DNA of 64,000 bases from Utricularia gibba (GCA_002189035.1 CM007990.1:4464001-4528000), one strand, 5' to 3'. Numbered from the stretch's first letter, positions 10,992 to 22,701 are shown. A program made the numbers and translations. Notes: generated from the sequence alone by a model not told the origin.

Positions 10992-11810
10992 AACAGAACA
11001 GCTCTTCCGATGCTCTCGTCGCGAGAGGCCGGTGTCGGCGAAGAGGCGGCGAAGGTGCTGAAAGGAGGGAGGCCTGAATGTCGTCTTTCATCGATTGGAT
11101 GTCGTTGATCCGCAGTCGATTGAAGTCTTTGTCGATTACGGCGGGATCGATAAACAATGCGTTAAGAAAATTATTTATCTAGCATTGGATGATTCCATAT
11201 CTAGCATGTTCCCCGCTTTGTTCTTTGAGAGTCGGCGGAATGAATCTGCGGATAAACAATGCTGGGGTGGATTTCAGCACAGGATCAGACAGTAGCGCTG
11301 AATCTGCTGAGAAAGTTATCTTCACCCACTATTTTGTCACCAGACGTGATTGGGAAGATTCCAGGGGAAAATAACATCGATTCTACAATCTCTGGAAACA
11401 ATTTCTTATGCTGTTGCAGAAAATTGAAAACCTTGAGCTGAGGTGAAGGGTGGGGGATGAGGAATCTCTGTCCGAGGAGACAACCGAGAAGACGATGCAC
11501 AAATTCTTGGAACAAGTGAAGGATGGAACTTGGCAACAAGGTGGATGGCCTCATCTTCAGACTATTCCCTGTCGTAACTAGCTGTCAGCATGTACACCAG
11601 GGTGATGGCGAGAGAATTCTCCATCGACCGGAGAGGCAGAATATTTACATCAACTGGTACTGGTGGGGATGGGTAAGAACTGCTATGACCGGTTGGAATG
11701 GGCATGTCAGCCCGGAGGAAGGAGCTGACACCGCCGTCTGGCTTGCCCTTCTCCCTGATCAGTTCATCAGCGGCAAGTTTTTCTCAGAGTGGCGCACGAT
11801 ACATTTCTAG
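10992..11810 (+). pseudogene. Decayed short-chain dehydrogenase/reductase (salutaridine/menthone reductase-like)
   Basis: Blocks of a plant SDR110C-type reductase survive in different frames. These are a GVGEEAAKVL stretch near 11027-11056, NVVFHRLDVVDPQSIEVFVD near 11077-11137, NNAGVDFSTGSDSSAESAEK near 11252-11315, DYSLS*LAVSMYTRVMARE near 11559-11615, and VRTAMTGWNGHVSPEEGADT then WLALLPDQFISGKFF up to 11810. The first exon with the TGxxxGIG cofactor motif is not found. The part between 11140 and 11240 is deleted or scrambled, and several frameshifts occur. The YxxxK catalytic motif has TAA where the lysine codon should be (about 11571-11573). This is a real pseudogene and not merely a sequencing slip. 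Confidence 0.85.
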
Positions 11811-12046
11811 GTACAAATACCATGAGAGAATGAAGAATATCAGAGCTCAAGCTGTTCCAGGAACACATTCCCTTCCATTTCCTTACCAAGTTGGCGCAGT
11901 CAAGCTGGAACATCAGCAACCCTCCGCCACCAACGAAATCATATCTGGCATGACTACTCTGTGTAAGATCTTGCACACAATTTTAGTCCAGAAAAACATG
12001 CAAGTATCAAAAAAAAAGTTGCTTCCAGAATCAATCTAGGCTTTCT

Positions 12047-14168
12047 CTAGTTACCCGCAACAAGCAGGTTTCTCGAAGAGTCTAAAAATGCAATCAGCTT
12101 GGCAGGGCAAGAAATAGAAGACGCACTAAGAAGTTGCAGAAAGGTGGGATCTTGCGTCACTAATTTTTGCCTCCAACTCTCCCCTAATTCACTCTGGTTA
12201 CATATCAAACAATAAGTTCCACCCAATGCAATGCAGAACTCCCTAAACAGATGATCCTCCATGGTTTCCTTCAGATCAACAGAAACATCTCCTAAACTTT
12301 CAGGTGTAGCAGAAGCTTCCATTTTCAAACCAATGCTTCGAATGCGGTCAAGGTTGAAAAAAAGAAGCTGCACAATTTGTGGCAACGAGCTGTCCTTGTT
12401 GCTGCTATCATCATCCATTGATTGGCAGAGCAGGGTCAAGTTGGCCAAAGCAAATCGAGTGATGAGGATGAAGAAGTCTCTAAAATCCATGCCTAGAGGA
12501 AAACAGGGTCATATATACACGTTCCTCTGCATTGCCATAAAGAAACAATCACCTGCATTGGCAGCAAGATTTCTCTGACAAAGCCCTTCAAAATCATCAC
12601 AGATGTCCTTGATATCTTCAATGTATCCCCTTGCCTCCTTGTATTCTCTTAAAAGCAAATCCCACTAGTGTGGTATGCATAGAAATTCACAAACACTTGG
12701 TTTTTCATATAGGAGGTTAACTACTCCAAATGATGTTTATCTTCTTACCACATCAGACAGGTTGTATCCATTGAACCAATTGTGGTTGATTGATACAGTT
12801 TCTTCCTGAAAATTACAGTGCATAGTTGAAATCAGCGCCTTAAAACAAGCCCCTTTCATAAAATGATCCAGAATACCAGATTATGAACTTGATGGTACCA
12901 CCCGCTTGGAACGAAGATGATTTCATTCTGCTCCTGAGTGCATTCCCACCATATTGCCTAGATTAACATAACTACCGGTTGATTATAAATCACATATTGC
13001 AACACGACTGGAAAAAAATGATCTTTTTATGCACAACCTTTTCAAACCCGGGGAACTTAGACGAGCATACGTCTTCAAAGATATTGTACACGGAAGACTT
13101 CATATATCTAGCATTACATATGAATCAGAGCTCATTCTCAAGATGGAAAAAGCAGCATCCTATCTTGAAGATATGCTACAATGTATATGACAGTTATAAA
13201 AGACGTATGCCAAGTGTGTTTAAAATGCTTATCGACATCGAAAGTTGAACAAAAATAAGAATCAAACTCTATTAATCCACACCCGAGTGCTTGGGAATAC
13301 CTGTCAAAAACAAGGTGAGCTTGGCTTGGAGGAAGAAAATACCATTGTTTTCGACCACAAACATTGGCTGACCAGCTATAGGATCTGAAAACATCAGCAT
13401 GAAGTGGCGTCCATGTGCCTGAAAATGGAACCCCTTTTATGGCATTGCTTTGTTTGAGTAAGATCACAATCTTGTTGGGTGTGAGTGAAAACCTTTCTCT
13501 CCCATGTACACAAATCGGTAATCTGAGCAACGAGGTTCGTTTATTTTTCCATAACTTTCCGAATGGTCATGCATACGATACTTATCAAGATAGATATTCA
13601 ACCAGTCATCAAGGAAAAACAATGGTGTACTGTAAGCAACGTATTGTGGATACTCCTGCGTAACAGAAACTAGGAGATGATAAACGCCTCAAAGAGCAAC
13701 AGTAGGAGAGAAAGAATGCATATTTGCAGGACACAGAAAAAAAACACCTTAACAAAATGCCAGTCCTTCAAATACAACAAAGAACTCCCCCTATCAACAT
13801 CATGATTCAAGCAGCAGTCAATGAACTCCGCCACAGACATGTCTACCCTCTTTTGATCCGAGAATTCCCTGGTACTACAATCCGCAACCTAAGCAACGTA
13901 GAATCAGAAATGCTTTTTTATCGCAAAGAGAAATCAAGACGCAGAGGGGACAGCGTACCTGGACTCTAGAGGCGCCGAAATGCTCAGAGAAGAAGCGGAG
14001 ATCGGGCTTCACGTCATCAATTACCCATTCCTTGCACGCCTTCCATCCCTCCGTAAGTCCTGTTAGGACCACCGGCCGGTTCCCGTCAAGGTATCGCGCC
14101 GCGAAATCCACATAACTCAGTTCCCTACCATTAACCTTCTCTACTGTCCCTTGGATTTTCAGGGCCAT
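12047..14168 (-). CDS. JMJ20: JmjC-domain 2-oxoglutarate oxygenase (JMJD4/JMJ20 type)
   Basis: A Fe(II)/2-oxoglutarate-dependent oxygenase. The animal relative JMJD4 hydroxylates the release factor eRF1. Arabidopsis JMJ20 has been described as a histone arginine demethylase acting in seed germination, so the substrate is open. Nine exons are readable: 14168-13959, 13888-13748, 13655-13493, 13418-13301, 13107-13038, 12957-12877, 12805-12749, 12664-12553 and 12492-12047. The start MALKIQGTVEKVNGRELSY lines up with the family start, so I use 14168 and not the longer upstream frame. The iron ligands are visible as WTPLHADVF (H and D) and GWYHQVHN (second H). SYSWSANVCGRKQWYFLPP is typical. All junctions keep frame and no break is seen. 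The gene is intact. Confidence 0.88.
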
Positions 14169-14788
14169 CTTTGCCTCTGGGGTTAAGTGTATTCTACCGC
14201 CTGTCAATGAAAACACGCCATTGAAGTTTACGGATTGGAGGAGGTGGCAAAACACAATTGGAATTGCTTGGTTATGTGATAAATCTTGACATAATTGTTT
14301 GACGCGGCGCACACTCCATCGGAGAGTTTGCAATGTATATGGCACTGGGACACGCTTCGAGGATCTACCCTAGTGAAGTTTCAAATAAAAAACCTTGATC
14401 GGCTGCAGGTAATTGCCGATGGTTGGCGGACTAAACCGGCTAAAGATTCCAACTTTCTTCCTTTGTGAAATGAACAGTAAAACTCAAGTAAGAAAAATAT
14501 GTATGAATGAACCAGTGGAACATCGAATTCGGCTGATGAGATTATGCTCTTAAGCACTTTTTGCTGGGGCATACTGGAAAGAATCTTGTCAACAACACAA
14601 GTTTCCAACATTCATATGGCACATCAGAAGCGCAAGGACAACCAATTGCACAATGTACCAAATATAGGTAAAAGCCATGTTTCAGAAACAGAATGAGAAG
14701 GTTGATTCTCTTCACCAGAGACCACATACATCACAGTAACATAAAAAGGTCTAAAACTATAACCATTGAATAAAAACTCCATTTTTAA
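14169..14788. other. Spacer between JMJ20-like and L27a genes
   Basis: This contains the promoter and 5' flank of the JmjC gene and the 3' untranslated region of the L27a gene (both minus strand). No independent gene is supported. The short frames here lack motifs. Confidence 0.5.
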
Positions 14789-15229
14789 TCACGCAGTGAG
14801 CAAAACGGCACCTCCAGCCTCCTTGATCTTTTTCTCAGCATTCTTCGAGACAAGCTTCGCCTTCACCACAACAGGCTGATCCTCCGGCAGCGTTCCCTTA
14901 CCCAAAACCTTGAAATACCCAAATTGAGTGACGTCAATCAAAGGCACGTTATCCTTCGACGCCTTCTCCTTCACATCCTTCGGCACCATCGACCACAGCC
15001 TGTCGACGTTGACCGTCGGACAGAAGAACTTGTTACGCAGCTTGTGGAAGTACCGCATACCCACCTTCCCGAAGTAACCAGGATGATACTTATCGAATAG
15101 GATACGGTGGTGGTGCATTCCTCCGGCGTTTCCCCGACCACCGGGATGCTTCCTGTGCTTCCCGATACGCCCATGTCCGGCACTGACGTGGCCCCGCTTC
15201 TTCCTGTTTTTCCTCAATCGAGTAGTCAT
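14789..15229 (-). CDS. RPL27A: 60S ribosomal protein L27a (uL15)
   Basis: A cytosolic large-subunit ribosomal protein of the uL15 family. The single uninterrupted frame gives 146 aa, exactly the usual plant length. It starts [20 protein letters not shown] and contains the hallmark [20 protein letters not shown] and [20 protein letters not shown], with the C-terminal [10 protein letters not shown]. The reading frame is open further upstream to 15280, but MTTRL is the family start. The upstream region has the telo-box plus site II pairing typical of plant ribosomal protein genes. No oddities are seen. Confidence 0.97.
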   Translation of the reverse strand: MTTRLRKNRKKRGHVSAGHGRIGKHRKHPGGRGNAGGMHHHRILFDKYHPGYFGKVGMRYFHKLRNKFFCPTVNVDRLWSMVPKDVKEKASKDNVPLIDVTQFGYFKVLGKGTLPEDQPVVVKAKLVSKNAEKKIKEAGGAVLLTA

Positions 15230-15836
15230 TTCCGATCGGCCGCTGCGCTGGGAGGAAACCAAGAATGAAACGGCCTCCACAGCATAGGGTTTTCCAAGGA
15301 TATGAAATTTTCAGACTTTCCAAAGGCCCAACTATTTTTCCGAATATGAGGCCCAATTACTCATTCGGGCTGCTACGATTGTTTAATAATAAACCAAATT
15401 AAATAAAATTCAAGCCCATATTTAGGAATATAATAAATAAATGATTAAACTTTTCCCTTTAATATAATGATTACTTCGATAATATTTATGATATTATAAA
15501 AGACTATTTTTTATAATATTTTATAACCATTAAATAAAAAATAAAATTAATTAATTATGTATTATAATTTTAATCATATTTTTCGAATTTTTTTAATTTA
15601 CGTCCATTTTTAATCAGTTTTGGATTGGTTTGGATTTACAGCCGAATGATTTCCATCTCGACAGTTTACTGGAAGTTTCTAAGAAGGTTGGCGTGTCGCT
15701 CTTACCGTTGATGAAAAGCTTACACGTCATCGCTATCCTTTTTAAACTTTAGTTATTTTAATTTAACCATATTAGGGAACATTGGGAATGTAGAAGAAAA
15801 GGAAATCTGCTTCGTTTCAACGTTCCCTGAGTATGC
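15230..15836. other. Shared upstream region of RPL27A and the PB1 gene
   Basis: The two genes are divergent. The L27a side holds its promoter elements. From about 15395 to 15620 the DNA is AT-rich with no feature. The part near 15830 is the core promoter of the PB1 gene. Confidence 0.5.
15285..15355 (-). promoter_or_regulatory. Telo-box and two site II (TGGGCC) elements of RPL27A
   Basis: Read on the minus strand there is AAACCCTA at 15292-15285, and TGGGCC at 15330-15325 and 15355-15350, about 56-126 bases upstream of the L27a start codon. The telo-box with TCP-bound site II motifs is a well-known module driving plant ribosomal protein and other growth-linked genes in dividing cells. Confidence 0.7.
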
Positions 15837-15844
15837 TATAAATA
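15837..15844 (+). promoter_or_regulatory. TATA box of the PB1-domain gene
   Basis: TATAAATA lies 68 bases before the ATG at 15905, which implies a leader of roughly 35-40 bases. Confidence 0.6.
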
Positions 15845-15904
15845 TCGGTGAATCCGCGCTCTGAGTTCTGTCAGGAAAAATTTGGATATTTTTCAGTTCG
15901 AACT

Positions 15905-16485
15905 ATGGGTTTGACAGTGAAATCCGACGTGAATCCGATCAGGTTTCTTTACAGCTACGGCGGTAGGATTGTTCTCCGTCCCTCCGACGGTAAACTTCGC
16001 TACGTCGGCGGCCACACGCGCGTCCTCTCCGTTGTTCGATCGATCACGTACTCAGGCAACTTTCGTATTCGATTTACCTCGATTCTTGTGGAATTTTTTT
16101 TTTTTTTTTTATGATTTGGAGTTTATTGATTCGGTTCTGTAATGGTTTCTCAGAGTTGATGGCGAAATTTGAGGAAGCGTGCGGTTCTCCTGTGGTTTTG
16201 AAATGCAATTTACCGAGTGAGGATTCGGATGTGTTGGTTTCGATCAGATCTGTGGAGGAACTTCGGAGTGTGATCGAGGAGTACGAGATCGCAGCGCCGG
16301 AATTGAAAATAAGGGCGTTTCTTTTTCCGATGAAGAAAATTTCTCAACCTTCTTCTCCTATGTCCTGTTTTGATTTCCCTTCGGCTCCAAAGCAACGTCC
16401 AAAATCTTCTCCGCGTTTCCGCTGCTTTCATCCGGCCATCGGATATCCCGTCAAATGCCGCCACAACATCGCGAGGAATCACTAA
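15905..16485 (+). CDS. PB1 (octicosapeptide) domain protein, 160 aa
   Basis: The product is a small protein made almost entirely of a PB1 protein-interaction domain (about residues 12-100), followed by a serine/proline-rich tail. Exon 1 is 15905-16055 and exon 2 is 16154-16485. Diagnostic parts are RFLYSYGGRIVLRPSDGKLR and YVGGHTRVL in exon 1, and the DVLVSIRSVEEL acidic/OPCA region in exon 2. The intron begins CAG|GCAACT and ends TTTCTCAG, so it uses a GC donor. Joining there restores the family wording ITYSELMAKFEEACGS in frame. Similar stand-alone PB1 proteins of 150-200 aa exist in plants with no assigned pathway. The C-terminal end (YPVKCRHNIARNH) is not recognisable and the gene may be slightly truncated. 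Confidence 0.8.
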
Positions 16486-17177
16486 CTAGGAGCGGACTTT
16501 TTCAACGCCGCCAAGGACCGGGGCGAGCTCCATTCCGTAGAGGCTCGAAGAGGGGCTTACTAACCGAAAAGCCGAAGAAGGCGACGCCATCGAGTCTACT
16601 ATACTACCGAAAGGCGGCACGCAAATCAGCAAGGATCTCGTGTAGTTTTCTTTGTTCTCATGGCGAGTGCAGGGTGCTATCGAGACGCCAGTAGAGCCGA
16701 TTTTAGCGAAGATCCGCTCATATGCTGCATGAGCGGCGGCAATGGAAGGCGACCCTCATTTCTTCCAGACTTTTGAATATATTTCGCGAACTTTACTCTT
16801 GGTTCCGATGATTCCCAATGCTCAAATTTCCATAGGGAAAGAGGCTATTTTGATGCACGCTTATTCTGCCGACAAGGCCGAGGTTGCATTACCCTTCAGT
16901 GATGCTCAACGGCGCCAGACAGCTCCTACACCCAATTCTTCACTGGGGTGGTTGTGTAAGGTTCAGAACCCGCAAACAAGGAAAGCACTGCAGAAGCTGC
17001 CCTTCGGATGTAATTGCAAGCCCAGAGTAGCAAATTACTTTCACACCCATTGGCTATTAAGCTAAATGGGCCACGTTAAAAGCTATTTGGGCTACGGGCC
17101 AGGGATGTTAAGTCTACCGGGTTTTTGTGCTTCGTTGAATAAACCGTTACTCTGTGTTCGTTGACAGCATCCAAGAC
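16486..17177. other. Spacer upstream of the PIRL gene
   Basis: Mixed-composition spacer. A 107-codon frame at 16742-17065 has no recognisable motif, and I do not call it. From 17060 to 17102 there are TGGGCC and GGGCC motifs suited to a site II promoter for the following PIRL gene. Confidence 0.45.
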
Positions 17178-19070
17178 ATGGATCCCAATCCGAAAAATTT
17201 CCCCATCCTCTCCTACGTGATTTCCAAGATTCCTCCGGGAATCAAACGCTCGATCTCCAGCGCGGCCGAAGGTTCTGATGTGGAGAATCCGCTGGAGGTG
17301 GAGCTCAGGCCGAGAGAGCCTTATTTTGAGATCACGGAGCGGATGCCGCACCTCAAGAATCCCGCGCTTATCTCCGCTATGCGGAGCGCCGTCAGTGATG
17401 TCGTGCAGAGTCGATCAACGCTTCAAGCTCTGGGAAAGCGTCCTGACCATGAGACCATCGAGGCGGCTCGACTTAGGTTGTCGCAGACTGAGGCTCGTTC
17501 ATCGGAGGATTCTGCTGAAGTGATGGAGGAGATTGAGTTGTATAAGGTGGTGCTTTCACTTGATCAGATGCACGATGCGTATGAGAAGATGCTGAGCGAC
17601 GCGGAGATGAAGTTGGAAAAAATTTACGAGGCGGCGTTGGCAGGAAGTGAAGTGATTGAGGAGGAGACTGTGAATGACGAGGTCGGGATGGATGAGGAAG
17701 TCGTGCGTCTTCTGAAGGAGGCGGAGTCGGGGAAAGAGATCAAGGCTGTAAATTTGTCTAGTAGGAATTTGAGGATTTTTCCCGAGGCGTTCGGAAAAGT
17801 GAAGTCGCTGGTTGTACTGGATTTGTCCAATAATCAGCTCCAGGTAAATTTATTAAATGCCACATTATTCGGGTATTGAGATTGTACGATTAGATTTGTT
17901 GCTTGGCTTGGCCATTCTGTATTTGGTAGCCATATTTCTTGGAGCATGATGGGATTCTGATGAGTTTATTTTGCACCTAACAGCGTGATGCATCCCATTA
18001 TCATTTTAGCATCCTGAGATAATCTGCAGCTGCGTATGTTATGCAGCTGCTTTGCATACACAATGTTATTCATCGTTATTGGAAATAGAACTACAATTTA
18101 TGTTCGAAATCTTGGCAATGTTAACGCTGCGTCTTTATTCTGTTTTTCATTGGCAGTAACACTTGTTTCTTAATTTGAGCAAAACAGGTACTTCCTGATT
18201 CAATTGCTGGATTGGAAAATCTCGAGGCACTCCATCTCTCAGGAAATCTTTTAGTGTCATTGCCTGATTCCATTGGCCTGTTGTTCAAGCTAAAGTTCTT
18301 AGATGTTTCCGGGAACAAGCTTATTGCGCTTCCTGACAGTATTTCTCAGTGCAGGTGAAAATTTTCCTGTAAAAGATTATCTGTGCATCTTCCTTCGGAT
18401 TGCTAATACGTGTCACACTGACAGGATGCTGGAGGAGTTGGATGCAAGCTTCAACAGGCTTACCTTTCTTCCAACTAATATTGGGCTTGAACTTGTGAAT
18501 CTGAAACGGTTGTCAATCCAACTTAATAAAATTGGCTATCTTCCTGCATCTATTGGCGAGATGAAGTCTTTGCGTATTTTGGATGCACACTTCAATGAGC
18601 TCCATGGGCTTCCGGATTCCATCGGGAAACTCACAAGTCTAGAAATCCTCAATCTCAATGGCAACTTCAATGATCTGACGGAGCTTCCTGATACAATTTC
18701 TGAGCTGATCAACCTCAAGGAACTTGATCTGAGTAACAACCAGATTCATGCACTGCCTGAAACCTTTGGGTTCCTGCAGAGTTTATCTAAACTGAATTTG
18801 GACCAGAACCCCATTGCTATACCTCCCAGCAACGTTGTGGCTGAAGGTGTCGATGCTGTGAGGTCTTATATGATGCAAAGGTGGGAAGATATATCGAAGG
18901 AAAATGAACGTATAAGCATTGAAATGCAGCAACAATCAGAAGCCAGCTTGGTGATGCGAAGCACCTCTTGGCTGAATAATTTGGTCACCACCGTCGCTGG
19001 TTCCGTTTCAGAATACCTAGGAAGCCCCAAAAACTCCAACCTGGATCCTGCCCTGAATCAACAACTGTAG
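17178..19070 (+). CDS. Plant intracellular Ras-group-related LRR protein (PIRL)
   Basis: A cytoplasmic leucine-rich repeat protein of the plant PIRL family, related to animal SHOC2/SUR-8 scaffold proteins. Arabidopsis PIRL1 and PIRL9 are needed together for pollen development. Three exons, 17178-17843, 18188-18354 and 18425-19070, give 492 aa. The N-terminal ~190 residues are acidic and helical with a conserved start ([20 protein letters not shown]). About ten LRRs follow, for example [20 protein letters not shown] and [20 protein letters not shown]. After them comes the PIRL-specific [16 protein letters not shown] helix and a tail ending DPALNQQL. All junctions keep frame and the gene looks intact. 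The start at 17178 matches the family. An in-frame upstream ATG at 17154 is less likely. The exact PIRL number is not resolved, with the PIRL1/3/9 side favoured. Confidence 0.92.
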
Positions 19071-20032
19071 CAGCACATCTCCTCGATTGGAAAGAAAACC
19101 ACTTGTTTCCATAAGCTTGTGACTGAGCCAAGAGATGCTTCTGACTCTCGTAATAAGGAAACTAAGGGAGGCACGGCCAGACTGTTCTATAGGTTTCGAA
19201 ACCTCCAGTGTCGTTACAGTCCCACTGTGCAAGGTTGGTGTTTTTTGCATTCAAGCTTAGCTTTGTTTAAGCCTTGTCCAATTCCACAGAATAATGTCGT
19301 TCTGCCTGACAGTTTTTTCCCTCTTGATACTTAAGAGATGACGAGAGTTAGCTTTCCACTCTGTGCTCTCAACTGTTGCTACAGTTGCAATCTGATGTCG
19401 ACCAGCGGCAGTCAAGCCGACACTGCAGGACAGCGCGTGCAATTTGATCTGATCCCAGAAACACAGAATCCAAAGGGGTTTTTAAGGATTAAAAAATTTT
19501 ACTTCAAGTGAAAAAAAACATAATCATTGGATTTTCATAGTCGTGGGAATGTCTCGGTGTACCTTATTTCCGTGTTCAACTCCATAGCACGAGCAAAAAT
19601 GAGATGGAAGTTTGACCTGGGTGGAATTGAAGAAGTTCCTGTGCACGACACGGTGGTGCCGCTTCCAGTTACATGGCTGCAGAATTCTGACAAAAAGTCC
19701 AACGTTGGACTCGACATAGGTCGGCCGGTGTGCACCAAAGACTCCGAAGCAGTGCTAGACTTCGAAACCGTGGACACCGTCGTCAACCCCCTCGATCAGC
19801 AATAATGGGAAACATGGACAGGTAACTCAGCACCATCTCCAGCTCTACTGTTTTTCCCACCCTTACTTTTCCAGATAATAAACAGATGGTCCTTATTCAT
19901 AGCTCAATCATTTCTTCTGAAATTTCACACACTGTCACCAACGACGTCTATATATTCCTCTGTCTCTCTTACAAGGTTTAATCTCATCTTTTTTGACATG
20001 TGTTCCTGGTTTCCGGGGTTTCTCCTCTGGAA
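19071..20032. other. Spacer with an unassigned 92-codon frame
   Basis: This holds the 3' flank of the PIRL gene and the 5' flank of the DUF868 gene. A frame at 19527-19805 (plus) encodes an acidic-to-neutral peptide including WKFDLGGIEEVPVHDTVVPL. It has no motif I recognise, and upstream signals are poor. It may be chance or an upstream exon fragment. Confidence 0.35.
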
Positions 20033-20911
20033 ATGAACGTGATTCAGGAAACGTTTACAGGGGGGATTCCGGCGTGCTTCTCTTCAGGGGAAAAGGTGAA
20101 CGATGAAACTGCACTCACGAGGGCGGGACAGAGCGTAATTGTTTCGGTTTATCGCACAAAGGTAGCGGATCAGTGTCGCTTGATTACAGTGACATGGTGC
20201 AAGAACTTTCTGTTACATGGGTTATCGATTTCGATTGAGGGCCCGGAGGGCGAGACGCAGTACACATGTAAAATCGATATGAAGCCGTGGTACTTGAGGA
20301 AGAAGCATGGCTCTAAGCGCTTTCTGGTGGATGCGAAGGCGGTCTACGTTTTCTGGGATCTCAGAGTTGCTAGATTTGCCGGTGACGCCGAGCCGGTATC
20401 GGAGTATTACGTGGCAGTCATCTGCGACGAGCAAGTGGTGCTTCATCTTGGGAACATGAGGAAAGAAGCGTACAGGAAAACAGGGTGCCGGCCTTCTTTG
20501 ATCGACCCCATTTTAGTATCCAGGAAAGAACACGTTTTTGGGAGGAGGAAGTTCGTCACGAGAGTCCGGTTTCAAGAGAAAGGGAACTTCAATGAGATAT
20601 CAATTGAGTGCAAGGATAGAAACAGAATCCAACCAGAGATGGAGATAACAATCAATGGGATTTCAATGATTCAAGTGAAGCAATTGCAGTGGAACTTCAG
20701 AGGAAATCAGTCTATCACTCTCAACAAGATGAGAATAGAAGTGTATTGGGATGTTCATGATTGGCTATTCAGCCCTGGTTTGCATCATGGGTCCTTCATC
20801 TTCAAGCCATGCTTAGATTCAGTTACAGGGGCCGGGGAGGAGTCAACAACAAGCCATGGCCTCAGTGGAGGTGATTTCGCCTTGTTTCTGTATGCTTGGA
20901 AGGTGGAATGA
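20033..20911 (+). CDS. DUF868 protein (PF05910)
   Basis: A plant-specific DUF868 protein of 292 aa in one exon. Visible family wording includes QSVIVSVYRTKVADQCRLIT near the N-terminus, then LITVTWCKNFLLHGLSISIE, KPWYLRKKHGSKRF, the YYVAVICDEQVVLHLGN segment, and VYWDVHDWLF followed by GDFALFLYAWKVE at the C-terminus. The function of the family is unknown. No signal peptide or membrane segment is evident. The start is placed at the ATG at 20033. The open frame extends 11 codons further upstream but without ATG. The frame is unbroken. Confidence 0.88.
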   Translation: MNVIQETFTGGIPACFSSGEKVNDETALTRAGQSVIVSVYRTKVADQCRLITVTWCKNFLLHGLSISIEGPEGETQYTCKIDMKPWYLRKKHGSKRFLVDAKAVYVFWDLRVARFAGDAEPVSEYYVAVICDEQVVLHLGNMRKEAYRKTGCRPSLIDPILVSRKEHVFGRRKFVTRVRFQEKGNFNEISIECKDRNRIQPEMEITINGISMIQVKQLQWNFRGNQSITLNKMRIEVYWDVHDWLFSPGLHHGSFIFKPCLDSVTGAGEESTTSHGLSGGDFALFLYAWKVE

Positions 20912-22701
20912 GATTCTCCGACAAGAACTAATATGGGATTCTCTTCATCCAAAGTTATTGTACATTCTTTTGCAGTAGTTATGAAAGTGGGATTTGAATC
21001 ATCTATCTTACACATAAATTTCTGCTAAATCCTGGTGGTTTGAACGCAAGAAAATTGATCACTCTGGTTTTGGTAACATAGGTTATATGGCATGTTTGTG
21101 ACTTCCATTCCAACAATTATCAGGCAGCAGAAAAAAGAAAGATTGAATTGGGAAAAGAAGCGCAATGCACATGGGTGGCCCCCAATTGATTGATGTTAGG
21201 CTAGTTTACAGCTGGGGAGATGATTCAAGAAGATGACACATTAGATATCAAACCAAACAAGCACCAATCTCGAGTCATGCCCCATGTTCCATGTTTCTTG
21301 TTTTCTTTTATGGAATCTTGATATTTGGTTGTGACATTGGAACAACTTCATTAAAAGATTCACAAGTTGAATGGGCAGGGAGCTAGTGGGGTGGACAGTG
21401 AGTTGGTTCCCAGTTTTGTGACAACACGGGGTTTAGGGTTTAGGGCCCTAAACCCCAAACCAAACATCCAATCTACAGGCATGCACCATACCTCTTTTTT
21501 TTAGTGCTTTGGATTGACGATATTATGTTATGTTAACAGTGGCTCCTAGTGGAGCTAATGTGTTGGAAGCTCTGTGCAGTGTGCATTAATTCTGGTTTAA
21601 TTCACTAATGACAACCATTTGAGTTTTCTGACCAACAGTACAAAAGCTAATGATTGAGATGGTGGAATTTGTTAGCGGGTTGGATCACCCCATCGATATA
21701 GATTCAACACGAGGACCTTCTAATAATGGACCTATGACAAAGCCAACCCACAAGAAAATGGACCAACCCAGGAACACAGATTTGAATTTTCTGATAGTTT
21801 TCTTACACATTGACTGTAGCTGTATGCCTTGCGTGTCCAATCTGACTCTTCCTGAAGTTACTGGTGTTTTGTTTTCAAGTGGGTGAACAGAGTTTGCAGC
21901 CGGCGTTATGAACACAGTTAGATTGGTGTTTAGGGAACACTAGGTTATATTTTCTGTGTGTTTTCTGTTCGAAAAGTGCAATAGATTGTGTTGTTTTTAT
22001 TCCCTGTAACTGCATCACCCATGCCCCAGAGTCCGGTATCGCGCAATCGAAGGGAAATCTCCCGCTCCGGTGCTTCTTGGGAGCGGTGCCTGTAGTGAGT
22101 GCAATCGAAGGGAAATCCTCGTCTTGGATTCGTGTGACGAATGCATCCTGAAATGGTTTCAGGAAGTGCATCTGATGTGCTGCTGTTTTGTTGGATTGTT
22201 TTTGTTCCCCTGGCTTTCGGAGGTTTATTGTTGCGATCATGCTGCAGTCTGCAGTTTTCATTTGCGGCTACCTTCAGTGCCGTTCCATCCTCCCTACTCC
22301 AGTTCCATGTCTTGAGAAACAACCCTTTTAGCCACACCTTGGAAACCGCTCCTAGCGGAAAGCAGCCTTCCCAGGACGATTTCCGGCCACGCACGGCGAT
22401 GAAGCTCTTCTGAACAATGGCTTAGTCCTTGAGGAGGTCCCTTACCCATATTCTTTTAGTGTTTCTGCAGAAATGAAGAAGCTTGAAGCCTTGGAAGAAA
22501 CTTCCATGCCCATGAGTTTGATCCTCCTCTGCAGGCTGCTCCGGAAGGACAAAGGAAGAAGAGAAACCGATCCCCCTGCAAAGGTTTCTTCTCGGGAGCA
22601 TCCTATCTCATCCATGGCTATATGATTTTGGCATGGTGATTCGGTTTTGTTGCATATGATGTCGCATGTCTAGTTTGTCATAGGCTAGAATTCCATCTTT
22701 A
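20912..22701. other. Long spacer between DUF868 and the diphosphatase
   Basis: About 1.8 kb without a gene I can support. It contains the telomere-motif palindrome at 21436-21455. The phrase GCAATCGAAGGGAAATC occurs twice, near 22043 and 22100. Several short frames on both strands (70-150 codons around 21900-22400) lack motifs. The stretch near 22440-22600 has a coding-like composition but no consistent frame. Confidence 0.4.
21436..21455. repeat. Head-to-head telomere-motif palindrome
   Basis: Two plant telomere units (TTTAGGG) read into their own inverse around a central GGGCCC, giving ten perfectly paired bases on each side. The sequence also contains telo-box (AAACCCTAA-like) and TCP-site wording. 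It may be a fossil of interstitial telomeric DNA or a bidirectional regulatory site. Confidence 0.6.

Noticed and set aside
16742-17065. 107-codon frame before the PIRL gene
   Set aside because: No recognisable motif, and it overlaps the likely promoter of PIRL.
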